From positions 310,001-374,000 of the forward strand of contig NZ_FOAT01000001.1 in assembly GCF_900109655.1 (NCBI RefSeq): DNA of 64,000 bases. Reading direction: 5' to 3'. Source of the stretch: Hominimerdicola alba. GTDB lineage: Bacteria > Bacillota > Clostridia > Oscillospirales > Ruminococcaceae. The stretch's first letter is position 1. Each line of letters begins with the position of its first letter. The translations under genes were made by a program, and so were the position numbers. Below the pieces are notes generated by a model. That model saw nothing but the letters and a program-made list of their open reading frames with translations, was not told where the DNA came from and did not search any database. Below, piece after piece: positions 16,573 to 25,828 of this stretch.

Positions 16573-18231
16573 TCAAGCCCATTTGGAGAGCCTTGCCCTT
16601 ACGATATCCTCGCCAAGAACATGGCTGACCTCGTGTATATCCGGAGCATTTGCGCGTCCTGTCAGTGCGATACGCAGCATATTTGTGATATGCACTATGC
16701 TGCCCTTGAATTTCTCGGGCTCTTTCTTGTAATCCTTTGGCTTTACCGCAAAGCCCAGCTCCTCGGTGATAGCCTTGACTTTATCGAACCATGCGGAGCT
16801 GTCATCAGCGTGGTCATAGCTTGCAAGATACTTCGCAAAGAATGTCTTGCGGGATTCCTCGTCAGCCTGCTCAGCCATATCGTCCTCGTTCTTGAAAGTC
16901 TCGTCATAGTAGAAGCTCATGAAATCGCAAGCCTGTTTCCAGGTCTCGATATCCTTACGGGGCTTTTTGCCGTTCTTGCCGACGTTCAGCGCAGCGATAG
17001 TTCTGTCCTTATACTTTTTCAGAAGTCCTGCGAACTCGTCATTGTATTCCTCGCACCAAGCCAGCCAGTTATTGTAAACTGTCTCAGCGTCCATGCGTGA
17101 GATAGTCTCCTTAGCGATATCGCGGAGCTTGTCCATATCCACCAGAGCGCCTGAAATGGACATCTTCTTTATGCTGTAAGGAAATTCCATATAAGAAACA
17201 TCGGGGTTAGCCGCACGCCATTCCTCGTAGTTTGAATTCAGCAGTGTCAGCAGGAACTCCCATACAACATCGTTGCTTATGCCCTCCTGCTGATAGTATG
17301 CAAGTGCCAGCTCAGGGTCTTTTCTCTTGGAGAGTTTTCTCTTTATCTGCTTCTCGGGGTCGTCCTCGGAAACGTCTATCTTCATCAGTGTAGCTGTGTG
17401 GCAGTAGATAGGCTGAGTCCAGCCCAGCTGACCGAACAGCTCAACGTGCATGGGCAGTGAGCTTATCCACTCCTCGCCGCGGATAACGTGGGTGGAGCGC
17501 ATAAGGTGGTCGTCAACTACGTGTGCGAAGTGATAGGTGGGTATGCCGTCGCTCTTCAGCAGTACAAAGTCTGCGAAGTTGCGGGGCATCTCTATCTTGC
17601 CGCGGACAGCGTCCTCAACGACTATCCTTTCATCGTTCATCTCGCCCTTGTATCTCAGTACCCAGGGCTTGCCTGCATCGATATTTGCCTTGATATCTTC
17701 AAGAGAAAGGCTTCTGCTCTTCTCGGCGTACTTGCCGTAGATGCCGGGGTCTGCCTTGTTAGCCATCTGTTCATCGCGGATAGCCTGAATCTCTTCCTCG
17801 GTCAGGAAGCAGGGATAAGCCTTGCCCTGCTCAACAAGCTTCTTAGCAAAAACATGGTATATGCCCGCACGCTGACGCTGTCGGTAAGGACCGTAAGCGC
17901 CCTTGTCGCCCTCGGCAGTAGCGCCCTCGTCAAAGTGTACGCCGAAGTATTCCATAGCGTTGATAAGAGTTTCCACCGCGCCCTCGACCTCGCGCTTGTT
18001 GTCGGTATCTTCTATTCTGAGGTAGAAAACGCCGCCGGACTGATGAGCTATCCTCTCAGCGATTATAGCGTTATAGAGATTTCCGAGATGTACGAAACCT
18101 GTGGGTGATGGTCCTATTCTTGTAACGCAGGCACCCTCGGGCAGGTCTCTCTTTGGGAACTTAGCCTCCATATCCTCAGGGGTGGCAGTTACGTCGGGAA
18201 ACAGCAGTTTAGCTAATGCGAAATTATCCAT
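16573..18231 (-). CDS. gltX: Glutamyl-tRNA synthetase
   Basis: The enzyme charges tRNA-Glu (and in many Firmicutes tRNA-Gln) with glutamate. Class I signatures are intact: RIGPSPTGFVHLGN near residue 40 (HLGN for HIGH) and KRKLSKRKDP near residue 298 (KLSKR for KMSKS). The 552-residue length exceeds the usual about 490, with extra sequence in the anticodon-binding half. FYLRIEDTD and EDPEKQIK flank the active site as expected. No T-box leader was seen in the upstream 280 bases. Confidence 0.95.
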   Translation of the reverse strand: MDNFALAKLLFPDVTATPEDMEAKFPKRDLPEGACVTRIGPSPTGFVHLGNLYNAIIAERIAHQSGGVFYLRIEDTDNKREVEGAVETLINAMEYFGVHFDEGATAEGDKGAYGPYRQRQRAGIYHVFAKKLVEQGKAYPCFLTEEEIQAIRDEQMANKADPGIYGKYAEKSRSLSLEDIKANIDAGKPWVLRYKGEMNDERIVVEDAVRGKIEMPRNFADFVLLKSDGIPTYHFAHVVDDHLMRSTHVIRGEEWISSLPMHVELFGQLGWTQPIYCHTATLMKIDVSEDDPEKQIKRKLSKRKDPELALAYYQQEGISNDVVWEFLLTLLNSNYEEWRAANPDVSYMEFPYSIKKMSISGALVDMDKLRDIAKETISRMDAETVYNNWLAWCEEYNDEFAGLLKKYKDRTIAALNVGKNGKKPRKDIETWKQACDFMSFYYDETFKNEDDMAEQADEESRKTFFAKYLASYDHADDSSAWFDKVKAITEELGFAVKPKDYKKEPEKFKGSIVHITNMLRIALTGRANAPDIHEVSHVLGEDIVRARLSKWA

Positions 18232-18404
18232 GTTATCAGATCCTTTTTATGAAATACCCGATATCCCGAAAGTGGGACAGTGCGGGAAAATATACTATAA
18301 TATTATAGCACATTTTGTATATTGTGTCAACATCGGCGAAACACCTTATACCAGTGGTAATTTTGGTATATACTTGGTATATTTGGAAATGTGTCGTAAG
18401 TGTC

Positions 18405-18433
18405 TTTACAATTTCCAATCAATATGGTATAAT
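18405..18433 (+). promoter_or_regulatory. Promoter of rnhA-desulfurase-mnmA
   Basis: TTTACA (18405-18410), a 17-bp spacer and TATAAT (18428-18433). The roughly 75-nt leader contains a weak hairpin AGTCAG/CTGACT (18452-18457 with 18476-18481). The rest of 18232-18515 holds no gene. Confidence 0.7.
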
Positions 18434-18515
18434 AAAATTTAAGACATACATAGTCAGCCCAGTTTTTTCAACGGTCTGACTAACGTTCTAACATATCAAA
18501 AAAGGAAAGCTAAAT

Positions 18516-18989
18516 ATGAAAAAAATCGAGATCTTTACCGACGGTGCGTGCTCGGGCAACCCAGGCCCCGGGGGCTACGGCACGATACTCAGGTTCAATA
18601 ATATAAGCAAAGAGCTTTACGGCGGAGACCCCAAGACCACCAACAACCGCATGGAGATGACCGCGGTGATAAAGGGTTTGCAGGCACTGAAAGAGCCCTG
18701 CGAGATCACGCTGTACAGCGATTCCCAGTACGTTATAAACGCCATAACAAAGGGCTGGGCAGAGGGCTGGAAAAAGCGCGGCTGGGTAAAAGCCGATAAA
18801 AAGCCCGCCCTCAACAGTGATCTCTGGGAGATAATTTTACAGCTCCTCGCTGTTCATAAGGTGGAGTTCGTATGGGTGAAAGGTCACGCAGGTCATACAG
18901 AAAACGAGCGCTGTGACGAGCTGGCGGTCAAGGGCTCGCAGGAAGCCAGATCACTGGGCAAGTCTTTTGACAAAGTAGTCGGCGAATGA
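18516..18989 (+). CDS. rnhA: Ribonuclease HI
   Basis: The enzyme degrades the RNA strand of RNA-DNA hybrids. The 157-residue protein carries the four acidic metal ligands: Asp in FTDGACSGNPGPGGYG, Glu in NNRMEMTAV, Asp in LYSDSQYV, and Asp in ENERCDELA. VWVKGHAGH gives the histidine loop. AAAAAGGAAAG precedes the ATG. It begins a three-gene run with the cysteine desulfurase (20-base gap) and mnmA. Confidence 0.96.
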   Translation: MKKIEIFTDGACSGNPGPGGYGTILRFNNISKELYGGDPKTTNNRMEMTAVIKGLQALKEPCEITLYSDSQYVINAITKGWAEGWKKRGWVKADKKPALNSDLWEIILQLLAVHKVEFVWVKGHAGHTENERCDELAVKGSQEARSLGKSFDKVVGE

Positions 18990-19009
18990 TCGCAGAAAGG
19001 TTATAAACT

Positions 19010-20221
19010 ATGGAAAAACCCTTTGTTTACGCCGATAACGCGGCGACCACCAATGTTTCCGACAATGCCCTGAATGCCATGCTGCCATATCTCAAGGAGC
19101 AGTACGGCAATCCGTCAAGCATATATACCCTCGGCATGGATGCGGCAAAAGCCGTCCTCAATGCCCGCCGTCAGGTGGCGGAAGCCCTTGGTGCAGCCAG
19201 ACCATCGGAGATCTTTTTCACTTCGGGCGGTTCTGAGGCTGATAATCTTGCTATAAAAAGTGCCGCTGAATTCGGTGCTAAAAACGGCAAGCGACATATC
19301 ATAACCACAAACATCGAGCACCACGCAGTTCTTCACACCTGCGAACACCTTGAAAAACACGGCTTTGAGGTCACTTATCTCCCCGCCGATGAAGACGGTA
19401 TTGTTTCAGCCCAACAGGTGGAAAACGCCATTCGCGAGGACACAGCAATAGTATCGGTAATGGCGATAAACAACGAGATTGGCAGTATCCTGCCCATTGA
19501 AGAGATAGGCGAAGTCTGCAAAAAGAAAGGCGTTCTTTTTCACACAGATGCGGTTCAGGCGATAGGTCAGCTGCATTTTGACTTGAAGAATATGAACATA
19601 GATATGCTCTCCATTTCGGGACATAAATTCCATTCACCAAAGGGCGTGGGTGCGCTTTATGTTCGTACAGGTACACCTCTGGAAAGCCTTATCCACGGCG
19701 GTGCGCAGGAGCGCGGCAAGCGTGCGGGCACGGAAAATGTCGCTGGCATAGTTGCCATGGGTGTCGCTATAACCGATGCGGTCAGTGGTATCGATGAACG
19801 CAATATTCGCCTTGCCAAGATGCGCAATAGGCTGATAGACAATATCCTCGCCGCGATACCTTATTCACGTCTCAACGGCGGAAGGGAGTGCAGAAGTTCG
19901 GGCAATGTGAATATCTCATTCCGCGGCATCGAGGGCGAGAGCCTTATCCTTGCTTTGGATATCCGCGGTATCGCGGCATCTTCGGGCTCTGCCTGCACCA
20001 GCGGTTCCATAGACCCCTCACACGTTCTGACGGCGATAGGTCTTAACGAGGAGCTTGCAAAGGGTTCACTCAGGCTGACTTTAGGCGATGGAAACACCGA
20101 TGAGGATATCGACTACATCCTCGAAGTCCTCCCCGAGACGATAAAACGCCTGCGCAGTATGTCACCCATGTGGCAGCGCATCTGCCGCGAAGAGGGCATA
20201 CCCGATTATACAGTACAATAA
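19010..20221 (+). CDS. Cysteine desulfurase (NifS/IscS family)
   Basis: This PLP enzyme takes sulfur from cysteine as a persulfide for tRNA thiolation and Fe-S assembly. The 403-residue protein has [16 protein letters not shown] near residue 65, the PLP lysine in [12 protein letters not shown] near 206, and the active cysteine loop [17 protein letters not shown] near residue 327. Adjacency to mnmA (14 bases) suggests it is the dedicated sulfur donor for 2-thiouridine, as known for other Firmicutes desulfurase-mnmA pairs. Confidence 0.93.
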   Translation: MEKPFVYADNAATTNVSDNALNAMLPYLKEQYGNPSSIYTLGMDAAKAVLNARRQVAEALGAARPSEIFFTSGGSEADNLAIKSAAEFGAKNGKRHIITTNIEHHAVLHTCEHLEKHGFEVTYLPADEDGIVSAQQVENAIREDTAIVSVMAINNEIGSILPIEEIGEVCKKKGVLFHTDAVQAIGQLHFDLKNMNIDMLSISGHKFHSPKGVGALYVRTGTPLESLIHGGAQERGKRAGTENVAGIVAMGVAITDAVSGIDERNIRLAKMRNRLIDNILAAIPYSRLNGGRECRSSGNVNISFRGIEGESLILALDIRGIAASSGSACTSGSIDPSHVLTAIGLNEELAKGSLRLTLGDGNTDEDIDYILEVLPETIKRLRSMSPMWQRICREEGIPDYTVQ

Positions 20222-20235
20222 AAAGGATAGTTATT

Positions 20236-21318
20236 ATGGCTAAAAAAAGAGTTCTCGCTGCCATGAGCGGCGGTGTTGACAGTTCTGCGGCAGTAAAGCT
20301 GCTGCTTGATGAGGGCTACGAAGTCGCTGGGGCGACCATGCACCTTTATAATAATGAGGATATCGGCATCCGCGAAAAAACCTGCTGTTCGCTGAACGAT
20401 GTTGAGGATGCCCGCCTTGTGGCGCTGAAGCTGGGCATCGATTTCCATGTCTTCAATTTTTCCGACGAATTCAAAAGCTGCGTGATGGACAATTTTGTTG
20501 ATACCTACCTTGCGGGCGGCACACCCAATCCCTGTATAGAATGTAACAAGCACCTGAAATTCGGAAGTTTTCTCGACAGGGCAAAGCTTCTGGGATTTGA
20601 CTTCATCGCCACGGGGCACTACGTGACTTCTCATTTCGATGAAGCCAGCGGAAGATGGCTGCTGAAACGTTCAGCCGACAGGTCAAAAGACCAGAGCTAT
20701 GTGCTTTACGGAATGACACAGGAACAGCTTGCCCACACCCTTTTCCCCGTGGGTGCAATGAACAAGCCCGAGATACGCGCCATCGCCGAAGAAAACGGTC
20801 TTATCAACGCCCACAAGCGCGATTCTCAGGATATCTGCTTTATCCCCGACGGCGACTATGCAAGCTTCATAACCGAGAGGGCAGGTGAACAGCCCGAGGG
20901 CGATATAGTGCTTTCCGACGACACTGTGCTTGGCAGACACAAGGGGCTTATACATTACACCATTGGTCAGCGCCGCGGTGTGGGAGTTTCTTACAGCGAA
21001 CCCCTTTTCGTCACCGCCAAGGATATGGCTTCAAACCGCCTTATCATGGGCAATGCAGAACAGGTCTGCTCCAAAAGGCTCACCGCCGGTGATGTGAATT
21101 ACATCACCATCGATAAGCTGACTTCGCCCCTGCGATGCACAGCCCAGACCCGTTATCACCAGAAAGATGTTCCATGCACCATCTACCCCACAGGTGAAAA
21201 CACAGCCGAAGTCGAGTTTGATGTGCCACATAAGGCGGTTTCCAAGGGACAGTCGGTGGTGTTCTATGATGGGGAATATGTCATCGGCGGAGGAACGATA
21301 GAGGATTCCGCAAGATGA
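20236..21318 (+). CDS. mnmA: tRNA-specific 2-thiouridylase
   Basis: The enzyme introduces sulfur at C2 of wobble uridine 34 in tRNA-Lys, -Glu and -Gln. The 360-residue protein has the PP-loop AAMSGGVDSSAAVKLL near residue 10, the first catalytic cysteine in NPCIECNKHLKFG, and the second in KRDSQDICFIPDGDYASFI. Start 20236 fits the PP-loop position; a longer frame from 20170 overlaps the desulfurase. The stop overlaps the ATG of a frameshifted small gene. Confidence 0.95.
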   Translation: MAKKRVLAAMSGGVDSSAAVKLLLDEGYEVAGATMHLYNNEDIGIREKTCCSLNDVEDARLVALKLGIDFHVFNFSDEFKSCVMDNFVDTYLAGGTPNPCIECNKHLKFGSFLDRAKLLGFDFIATGHYVTSHFDEASGRWLLKRSADRSKDQSYVLYGMTQEQLAHTLFPVGAMNKPEIRAIAEENGLINAHKRDSQDICFIPDGDYASFITERAGEQPEGDIVLSDDTVLGRHKGLIHYTIGQRRGVGVSYSEPLFVTAKDMASNRLIMGNAEQVCSKRLTAGDVNYITIDKLTSPLRCTAQTRYHQKDVPCTIYPTGENTAEVEFDVPHKAVSKGQSVVFYDGEYVIGGGTIEDSAR

Positions 21319-21648
21319 AATTTTTAGTCAAGGAAAACATTCCCGCCTGCGAGATAAAAAAGTATCTGCCGCCGCAGTTTGTTGGACTTTATGGCAGAAT
21401 CTCGCACAGCACCTGTGAATCTGATAGTTTTTCAAACCGACCGCAAGTCTCTGGTCACCGGCAGATACGCTGAAAAAGCCTTTGCACGTATAAGTGACAA
21501 GACTCTGGTTACGCACTGTTTCGCCAGTGGTTTTTCTTCCGAAGCGCAGGATATTATCTGCGCCAACAATGGGAAGGTTTATTCGCTTTTCAGCAATGTT
21601 ATTTGGGGCGAGGAGCAGTTATTCAGGTTTAAGAATGGTGAGTTTTAG
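21315..21648 (+). pseudogene. Frameshifted small gene after mnmA, unknown family
   Basis: An ATG overlapping the mnmA stop (ATGA) opens MKFLVKENIPACEIKKYLPP but stops at about 21473. The following frame, one base shifted, is open to 21648 and continues as a coherent protein (SRTAPVNLIVFQTDRKSLVT ... EEQLFRFKNGEF). Joining them near 21375-21390 gives about 110 residues. A sequencing error, a real inactivating frameshift, or a programmed one cannot be separated here. The family is unknown. Confidence 0.5.
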
Positions 21649-21789
21649 CTGAGATCCTTCGCATTGTTATATCGAAAATTTAAGCCATAGTTTTTCTGAT
21701 TTACGATCGGAAGAACTATGGCTTTATGTGTGGCTTGGTTTGTTGGGATTGTCGGTTATTAGCTGTGTACGTTAGTTTGCAAGTTGTCG

Positions 21790-22175
21790 CCACTCGTTCC
21801 TCGGGTCGAGCTGTCAAAGACGCTTCGCTGTTTGACAGCGGGCGCGGCAATATTTTTCCGCACATAGTTTGAGCGCATGCATTGGTTTTGCATACGCTCG
21901 GAATTTCGTTATTGCCACGCCTTATTTGGGCGTTAGTTTGTTGTGCTATTAATTGCTTTGTTACCGCGTCGCTTTTGTGCCTTGAACGAGAGGCTCTGCC
22001 TCTAACAGTCAGCTTTGCTGACTGTGGCTCCTCGCAAGCTTTTCGCGAAAAGCTTGAGCAAAAGCTCAGTTCGCGGCATAGTTTGTCTGGTGTGCAGATT
22101 TGTTGCCGCGAAATTGGCCAGTCCGGCCGAGGACCTTTTCGCGAAAAGCTTGACCAAAAGCTCTCTTCCTTGGCA
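21790..22175 (-). repeat. Dispersed multi-hairpin 3'-flanking element, copy A
   Basis: Reading along the plus strand this copy contains, in order: the conserved CTCGTTCCTCGGGTCGAG; hairpin 1 (21811-21838, arms CTGTCAAA/TTTGACAG); a closing helix (21841-21852 with 21910-21921) around hairpin 2 (21871-21899); hairpin 3 (21989-22003, AGAGGC/GCCTCT); hairpin 4 (22005-22025, ACAGTCAGC/GCTGACTGT); the 20-bp palindrome AAGCTTTTCGCGAAAAGCTT (22036-22055); a CGCGGCA/TGCCGCG hairpin (about 22072-22110); and a second short palindrome (22135-22148). It ends TTGGCA about 20 bases from the stop of the minus-strand gene at 22195, so it lies in that gene's 3' flank. Confidence 0.85.
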
Positions 22176-22194
22176 TTTTCCGCAAGATAGTTTT

Positions 22195-22905
22195 TTACTC
22201 CTGATTTCCTATCCCCGAATTATCCCCTTTAGCCTTTTCCTCATCATAAACACGCTTTGCATAAACCATCATCACAACGATCGCCACATTAAGATAAGCA
22301 ACCATAAGCAGTAAATCTGCCAGACCGCTCACAAATGCAGTAGATATCATGGTGCAGATGCCCACCAGCATCAGACAAACTCCCCCAAAGAAGTTGGACT
22401 TCTGCCAGGTGACATCGTTATAAAGCGTCCATTTCAGGCGGAAACCGATCAGACCGTTTCGGCGGGTCTTTGAAACACTGTTACCAATGGGTATGAAGAT
22501 AAGCCCGAAGATAAATGCATAGATCCTCATACCGTCGATTGGCATATTTGAAATATCAGCATGGCTGTCGGCGCACATTTTTACGAGCATCACAAACTGA
22601 AACGCAGCCATCGCGCCAATCACCCAGGGAATGATCTTTTGAAGTACCTTGATGTTCTGCTTTGCTCTATCGGCTGAATTTTCACAGTCCACCGCCCGAC
22701 TTTGCATCGCTCTGGCTATCACTTCAAAGATCGCCTTGAAAATGATTATAATAATCGGCAGTATAAAGGCGGAATTTCGGCTGCCCCAGTTGTCTATCTC
22801 TCCTGCGGCGTTGTAGTGTGTCGGCACTTTTTCGGGAAGAAAATTAACCGCCGCTGCCGTCGCTATCAGCGGTAACAGGGCTATGCCCCATGTCAGTTTT
22901 TTCAT
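22195..22905 (-). CDS. SdpI/DUF1648 family membrane protein
   Basis: 236 residues with about six membrane segments. The DUF1648 N-terminal motif is present (FLPEKVPTHYNAAGEIDNWG, residues about 22-41), and the SdpI-like second half contains NGLIGFRLKWTLYNDVTWQK. In B. subtilis, SdpI is both immunity protein and signal transducer that sequesters the repressor SdpR. The gene overlaps an ArsR-type repressor gene by 62 bases, the same arrangement. No sdpC-like toxin gene is next to it. Confidence 0.85.
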   Translation of the reverse strand: MKKLTWGIALLPLIATAAAVNFLPEKVPTHYNAAGEIDNWGSRNSAFILPIIIIIFKAIFEVIARAMQSRAVDCENSADRAKQNIKVLQKIIPWVIGAMAAFQFVMLVKMCADSHADISNMPIDGMRIYAFIFGLIFIPIGNSVSKTRRNGLIGFRLKWTLYNDVTWQKSNFFGGVCLMLVGICTMISTAFVSGLADLLLMVAYLNVAIVVMMVYAKRVYDEEKAKGDNSGIGNQE

Positions 22906-23170
22906 TTTTTTTACCTTTCATCATCTCAAACCACATTACAAGCTCATCAAAAACCGAGGTGTTGAGCTCGTAATAAACGAAGTTCTTTTCTTTTGTTTCT
23001 GTAATAAGGTCGGCATTTTTCAGCTGTTTGAAGTGGTAGGACATGGTCGCTCCTGTCATATCGAAATGAGAACCGATATCCCCCGCCGACATTCTTCCGT
23101 CCCTGAGCAGTACGAGAATATCCCGCCGCACAGGGTCGGACAGTGCTTTGAATGTTTCCTGAAATCCCAT
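22844..23170 (-). CDS. ArsR-family repressor (SdpR-like)
   Basis: The 108-residue winged-helix protein has the ArsR core: FQETFKALSDPVRRDILVLL, recognition helix region SHFDMTGATMSYHFKQLKNA, and wing ITETKEKNFVYYEL. Metal-binding cysteines are absent, as in SdpR. Start 23170 follows AAGGAG; a longer frame from 23272 runs through the promoter. It probably represses its own operon through inverted TTTAGAA/TTCTAAA sites around the promoter. Confidence 0.85.
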   Translation of the reverse strand: MGFQETFKALSDPVRRDILVLLRDGRMSAGDIGSHFDMTGATMSYHFKQLKNADLITETKEKNFVYYELNTSVFDELVMWFEMMKGKKNEKTDMGHSPVTADSDGSGG

Positions 23171-23218
23171 CGGGCATCTCCTTTCAGCATAAATGGTTGA
23201 TCGTAAATTTGAAGAATA

Positions 23219-23296
23219 TCTAATTAGAATGTTTTCTAAATACAATATATCACACTTATGATAGTTTGTCAAGGGGTATTTAGAAGTTTTTCTAAA
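23219..23296 (-). promoter_or_regulatory. Promoter and operators of the sdpRI-like pair
   Basis: The minus-strand promoter is TTGACA (23272-23267), a 17-bp spacer and TATATT (23249-23244). A perfect inverted repeat TTTAGAA-4-TTCTAAA lies upstream (23279-23296). A second, imperfect one (ATTAGAA/TTCTAAA) and the palindrome TCTAATTAGA (23219-23228) lie downstream of the -10. They are likely sites for the ArsR-type repressor. Confidence 0.7.
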
Positions 23297-23413
23297 TTAG
23301 AAAAAGAAAAGTCTGCCAACGCTGAAACAAAGCAATATATAGGTATTTCAAGAGTGTCAGCCCGCACGATATCAGCATAGTATAGCATAACACCAAAAGA
23401 AAGGAAGCATACT

Positions 23414-24181
23414 ATGACGGGTTTGATTTCGGCTGCCTGCGCGACAGGCTTTACATTTTTGATGACGGCGCTGGGGGCGGCGATGGTGCTTTTCATGTAC
23501 AGCGACGACTTTTCAGACAAAGTCAGGAGGGCTTTTCTGGGCTTCGCGGCGGGAGTTATGATAGCGGCTTCGGTGTGGAGCTTGCTGATCCCTGCAATAG
23601 AAGAATCAGAAAAACTTGGCAAACGTGGGTGGATACCTGCGGCTGGCGGGTTCGCCTGCGGGGTGGTTTTTCTAATGCTACTTGATAAGCTGCTGCCATG
23701 TTTTGCTAAAGATACAGAGCGGCGAAGAGGTCGAACGGCGATGCTTGTTTTCGCCATAACTCTCCACAATATCCCCGAGGGCATGGCAGTGGGGCTTGCT
23801 TTTGCGGTAGCGGCAAGGAGCGCTGACCCTGCGCTTTTCGGGGCGGCAGTCGCTCTGGCGGTGGGTATGGGAATACAGAATTTTCCCGAGGGAGCGGCTA
23901 TCGCCATACCCCTTCGTCAGCACGGCATGGGAAGACTGAAAGCATTTCTCTGCGGGGCGGCTTCAGGCATTGTGGAGCCTGTTTTCGGCGTTTTAACTGT
24001 ACTGGTGGCTGGTGCGGCGCAGACTGTTCTGCCTTGGTTTTTGTCATTTGCGGCGGGCGCGATGCTCTATGTTGTGGCAGATGAACTCATCCCCGAGGCT
24101 CACCTTGAAGGCTCCCGCGCGGGAACTATCTGCGTGATGATAGGGTTTATTCTGATGATGACACTTGATGTGGCGTTATAA
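23414..24181 (+). CDS. ZIP family metal transporter (ZupT-like)
   Basis: A 255-residue membrane protein of about eight segments with the two ZIP metal motifs: HNIPEGMAVGLAF in TM4 and QNFPEGAAIAIPL in TM5, where Gln takes the first position. ZIP proteins carry zinc, iron or manganese into the cytoplasm. The substrate cannot be told. GAAAGGAAG precedes the ATG. The gene is alone and diverges from the sdpRI-like pair. Confidence 0.88.
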   Translation: MTGLISAACATGFTFLMTALGAAMVLFMYSDDFSDKVRRAFLGFAAGVMIAASVWSLLIPAIEESEKLGKRGWIPAAGGFACGVVFLMLLDKLLPCFAKDTERRRGRTAMLVFAITLHNIPEGMAVGLAFAVAARSADPALFGAAVALAVGMGIQNFPEGAAIAIPLRQHGMGRLKAFLCGAASGIVEPVFGVLTVLVAGAAQTVLPWFLSFAAGAMLYVVADELIPEAHLEGSRAGTICVMIGFILMMTLDVAL

Positions 24182-24240
24182 AAGGCGAAAGATTTGAATA
24201 GATGAATTTTGAACGATTACAAACGAACAAAATCAGCCAC

Positions 24241-24270
24241 GAAAAAAAGCGGGGAGAAAATTCCCCGCTT
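24241..24270 (-). terminator. Terminator of the GH3 gene
   Basis: A 9-bp stem (24247-24255 with 24262-24270, AAGCGGGG/CCCCGCTT core) is followed on the minus strand by seven T residues. It lies 21 bases after the stop of the minus-strand gene. Confidence 0.85.
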
Positions 24271-24290
24271 AAATCATTTGCGAAATCGTT

Positions 24291-25652
24291 TTATTTGAGT
24301 ATGCCCCTGTCCTTTTTAAGACGAAGCACACGTTCAAGGCTCTCGTCGATTCTCTTCTCGGTCAGATCGCCTTTCTTTACGGCTTTTTCAACACCTGCAA
24401 CGGCAGATTCCAGATTTTCGGGCATAAGCAGTAGGTCGCCACCCGCTTTCAGTACAGCCACAGAGATCTCATCGGAGCTGTAATAATTTGCCAGAGCACC
24501 CATGGCAAGGGCATCGGTGACGATCACGCCGTCAAAACCAAGCTTTCCGCGAAGCTCGTCGGTAATGATAGTTTTCGAGAGGGACGCAGGCTGGTTATCA
24601 ACATTCACCATGGTGATGTGACCCACCATGACCATGTCAGCGCCAGCCTCGATACCGCTCTCAAACGCCAGATATTCGGCATTTTCCAACTCATCGAGGG
24701 TCTTGTAGCTGCAAGCCATTCCGTCGTGCGAGTCCTCAGCGGTGTCGCCGTGACCCGGGAAATGCTTCACCGAGCAGATGACTCCGCCGTCCTTGAAGCC
24801 CTTGACCGCGCTTGCCACCAGCTCGGCAGTCTCTTCAAAATCGTCACTGTAGGCACGGGTGCCGATGACGGTATTATCGGGGTTCGACCAGGTGTCCGCC
24901 ACGGGTGCGAAATCGACGTTAAAGCCAAGTTCGGCGATATCCGAAGCGATAGTGAAAGCGTTCTTATAAGCCGTATCTGCGCCCTTTTTGCGGTATTTAT
25001 ACATAGGCTGGAACTCCGTGGTGCCCAGCTTTTCAGCACATCTCGCGACTATTCCGCCCTCTTCGTCCACCGCGAAAAACAGCGGGATATCGGAGACAGT
25101 ACTGTTGCTATCGGCGGTGGCAGACAACATGGTTTTCGTCTGGTCAACGTCCTCCAGATTCTGAGCAAAGTAGATCAGACCGCCCACAGGGTAATCTTTC
25201 AGCGCATCAAGGGTCGCCGCGCCTGATTCCGTCACCAGATCATAGCCTGTAAGGCTTTCGGGAGTGACCACAAAAAGCTGACAGATCTTCTCGTGCAGGC
25301 TCATTTCAGCCATCATCTTGGTTATCTCATCGCTCTCGATATCGTTTTCGACTGGCTTATCTGTCTTTTCATCTGTTTTAGCTGAGGGTTTTGTCTCGTC
25401 GGACCGCTGTTCAATTTCGGTATAGGGTTCTTCCTCATCTGTGAGGTTATCGTCCGCTTTATCGGACTGTTCAGCTTTCTTGCCGCGCTTTGCAGCGTTC
25501 TCGGACATTTTGCTGTCAACAAGTTCAACAGGACGATTCTTGAAATAACCATGCACCACATAGGCACTCAGTGCGCCTGTTATCACCAGAAGAATCAGCA
25601 AAGTGCGTATACTCTTGGCTTTGACACTCGCCTTTTTCTTCGATTTCGACAT
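24291..25652 (-). CDS. GH3 family beta-N-acetylhexosaminidase-like protein, membrane-anchored
   Basis: The 453-residue protein has an N-terminal membrane anchor (residues about 15-34), an acidic linker of about 75 residues, then a GH3 N-terminal TIM barrel. The NagZ signature KHFPGHGDTAEDSHDGMA is near residue 292 and includes the His/Asp acid-base dyad. GADMVMVGHITM and the nucleophile region DGVIVTDALAMGA follow. NagZ-type enzymes release GlcNAc from muropeptides. The anchor indicates action outside the membrane, as for Bacillus NagZ/YbbD. There is no second GH3 domain. Confidence 0.88.
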   Translation of the reverse strand: MSKSKKKASVKAKSIRTLLILLVITGALSAYVVHGYFKNRPVELVDSKMSENAAKRGKKAEQSDKADDNLTDEEEPYTEIEQRSDETKPSAKTDEKTDKPVENDIESDEITKMMAEMSLHEKICQLFVVTPESLTGYDLVTESGAATLDALKDYPVGGLIYFAQNLEDVDQTKTMLSATADSNSTVSDIPLFFAVDEEGGIVARCAEKLGTTEFQPMYKYRKKGADTAYKNAFTIASDIAELGFNVDFAPVADTWSNPDNTVIGTRAYSDDFEETAELVASAVKGFKDGGVICSVKHFPGHGDTAEDSHDGMACSYKTLDELENAEYLAFESGIEAGADMVMVGHITMVNVDNQPASLSKTIITDELRGKLGFDGVIVTDALAMGALANYYSSDEISVAVLKAGGDLLLMPENLESAVAGVEKAVKKGDLTEKRIDESLERVLRLKKDRGILK

Positions 25653-25698
25653 ATTATCACTCCTAAAAACGATTTCGTAAAATCAAATATCAAAATAC

Positions 25699-25727
25699 AG
25701 TATACCACTATTTTCGCGGATTGTCAA
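25699..25727 (-). promoter_or_regulatory. Promoter of the GH3 gene
   Basis: TTGACA (25727-25722), a 17-bp spacer and TATACT (25704-25699) on the minus strand. Confidence 0.7.
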
Positions 25728-25770
25728 CATTTGAATCAGAAATTTGCTACACTTTGGAAAAAGCGATTCA

Positions 25771-25803
25771 TAGAAAAAGTCCCGCGCTAAATAACGCAGG
25801 ACT
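25771..25803 (-). terminator. Terminator of bioY
   Basis: The stem AGTCCCGCG (25778-25786) pairs with CGCAGGACT (25795-25803), with one mismatch. A five-base T run follows on the minus strand. It begins 26 bases past the bioY stop. Confidence 0.8.
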
Positions 25804-25828
25804 ATATTACCGCAAACGATTAAGCTAT

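Noticed and set aside
18232-18515. T-box leader for gltX (also checked before the synthetase at 15291)
   Set aside because: No conserved T-box bulge sequence or antiterminator layout was seen, and the upstream region of the synthetase is a coding gene.
21882-22314. Open reading frames across the hairpin elements (also in copies B, C and D)
   Set aside because: They lack ribosome binding sites, run through palindromes, and their translations repeat only because the DNA repeats. They were treated as non-coding.
23414-24181. ZIP transporter as part of the sdpRI-like immunity locus
   Set aside because: It is divergent with its own start signals, and ZIP proteins have no known link to Sdp systems.
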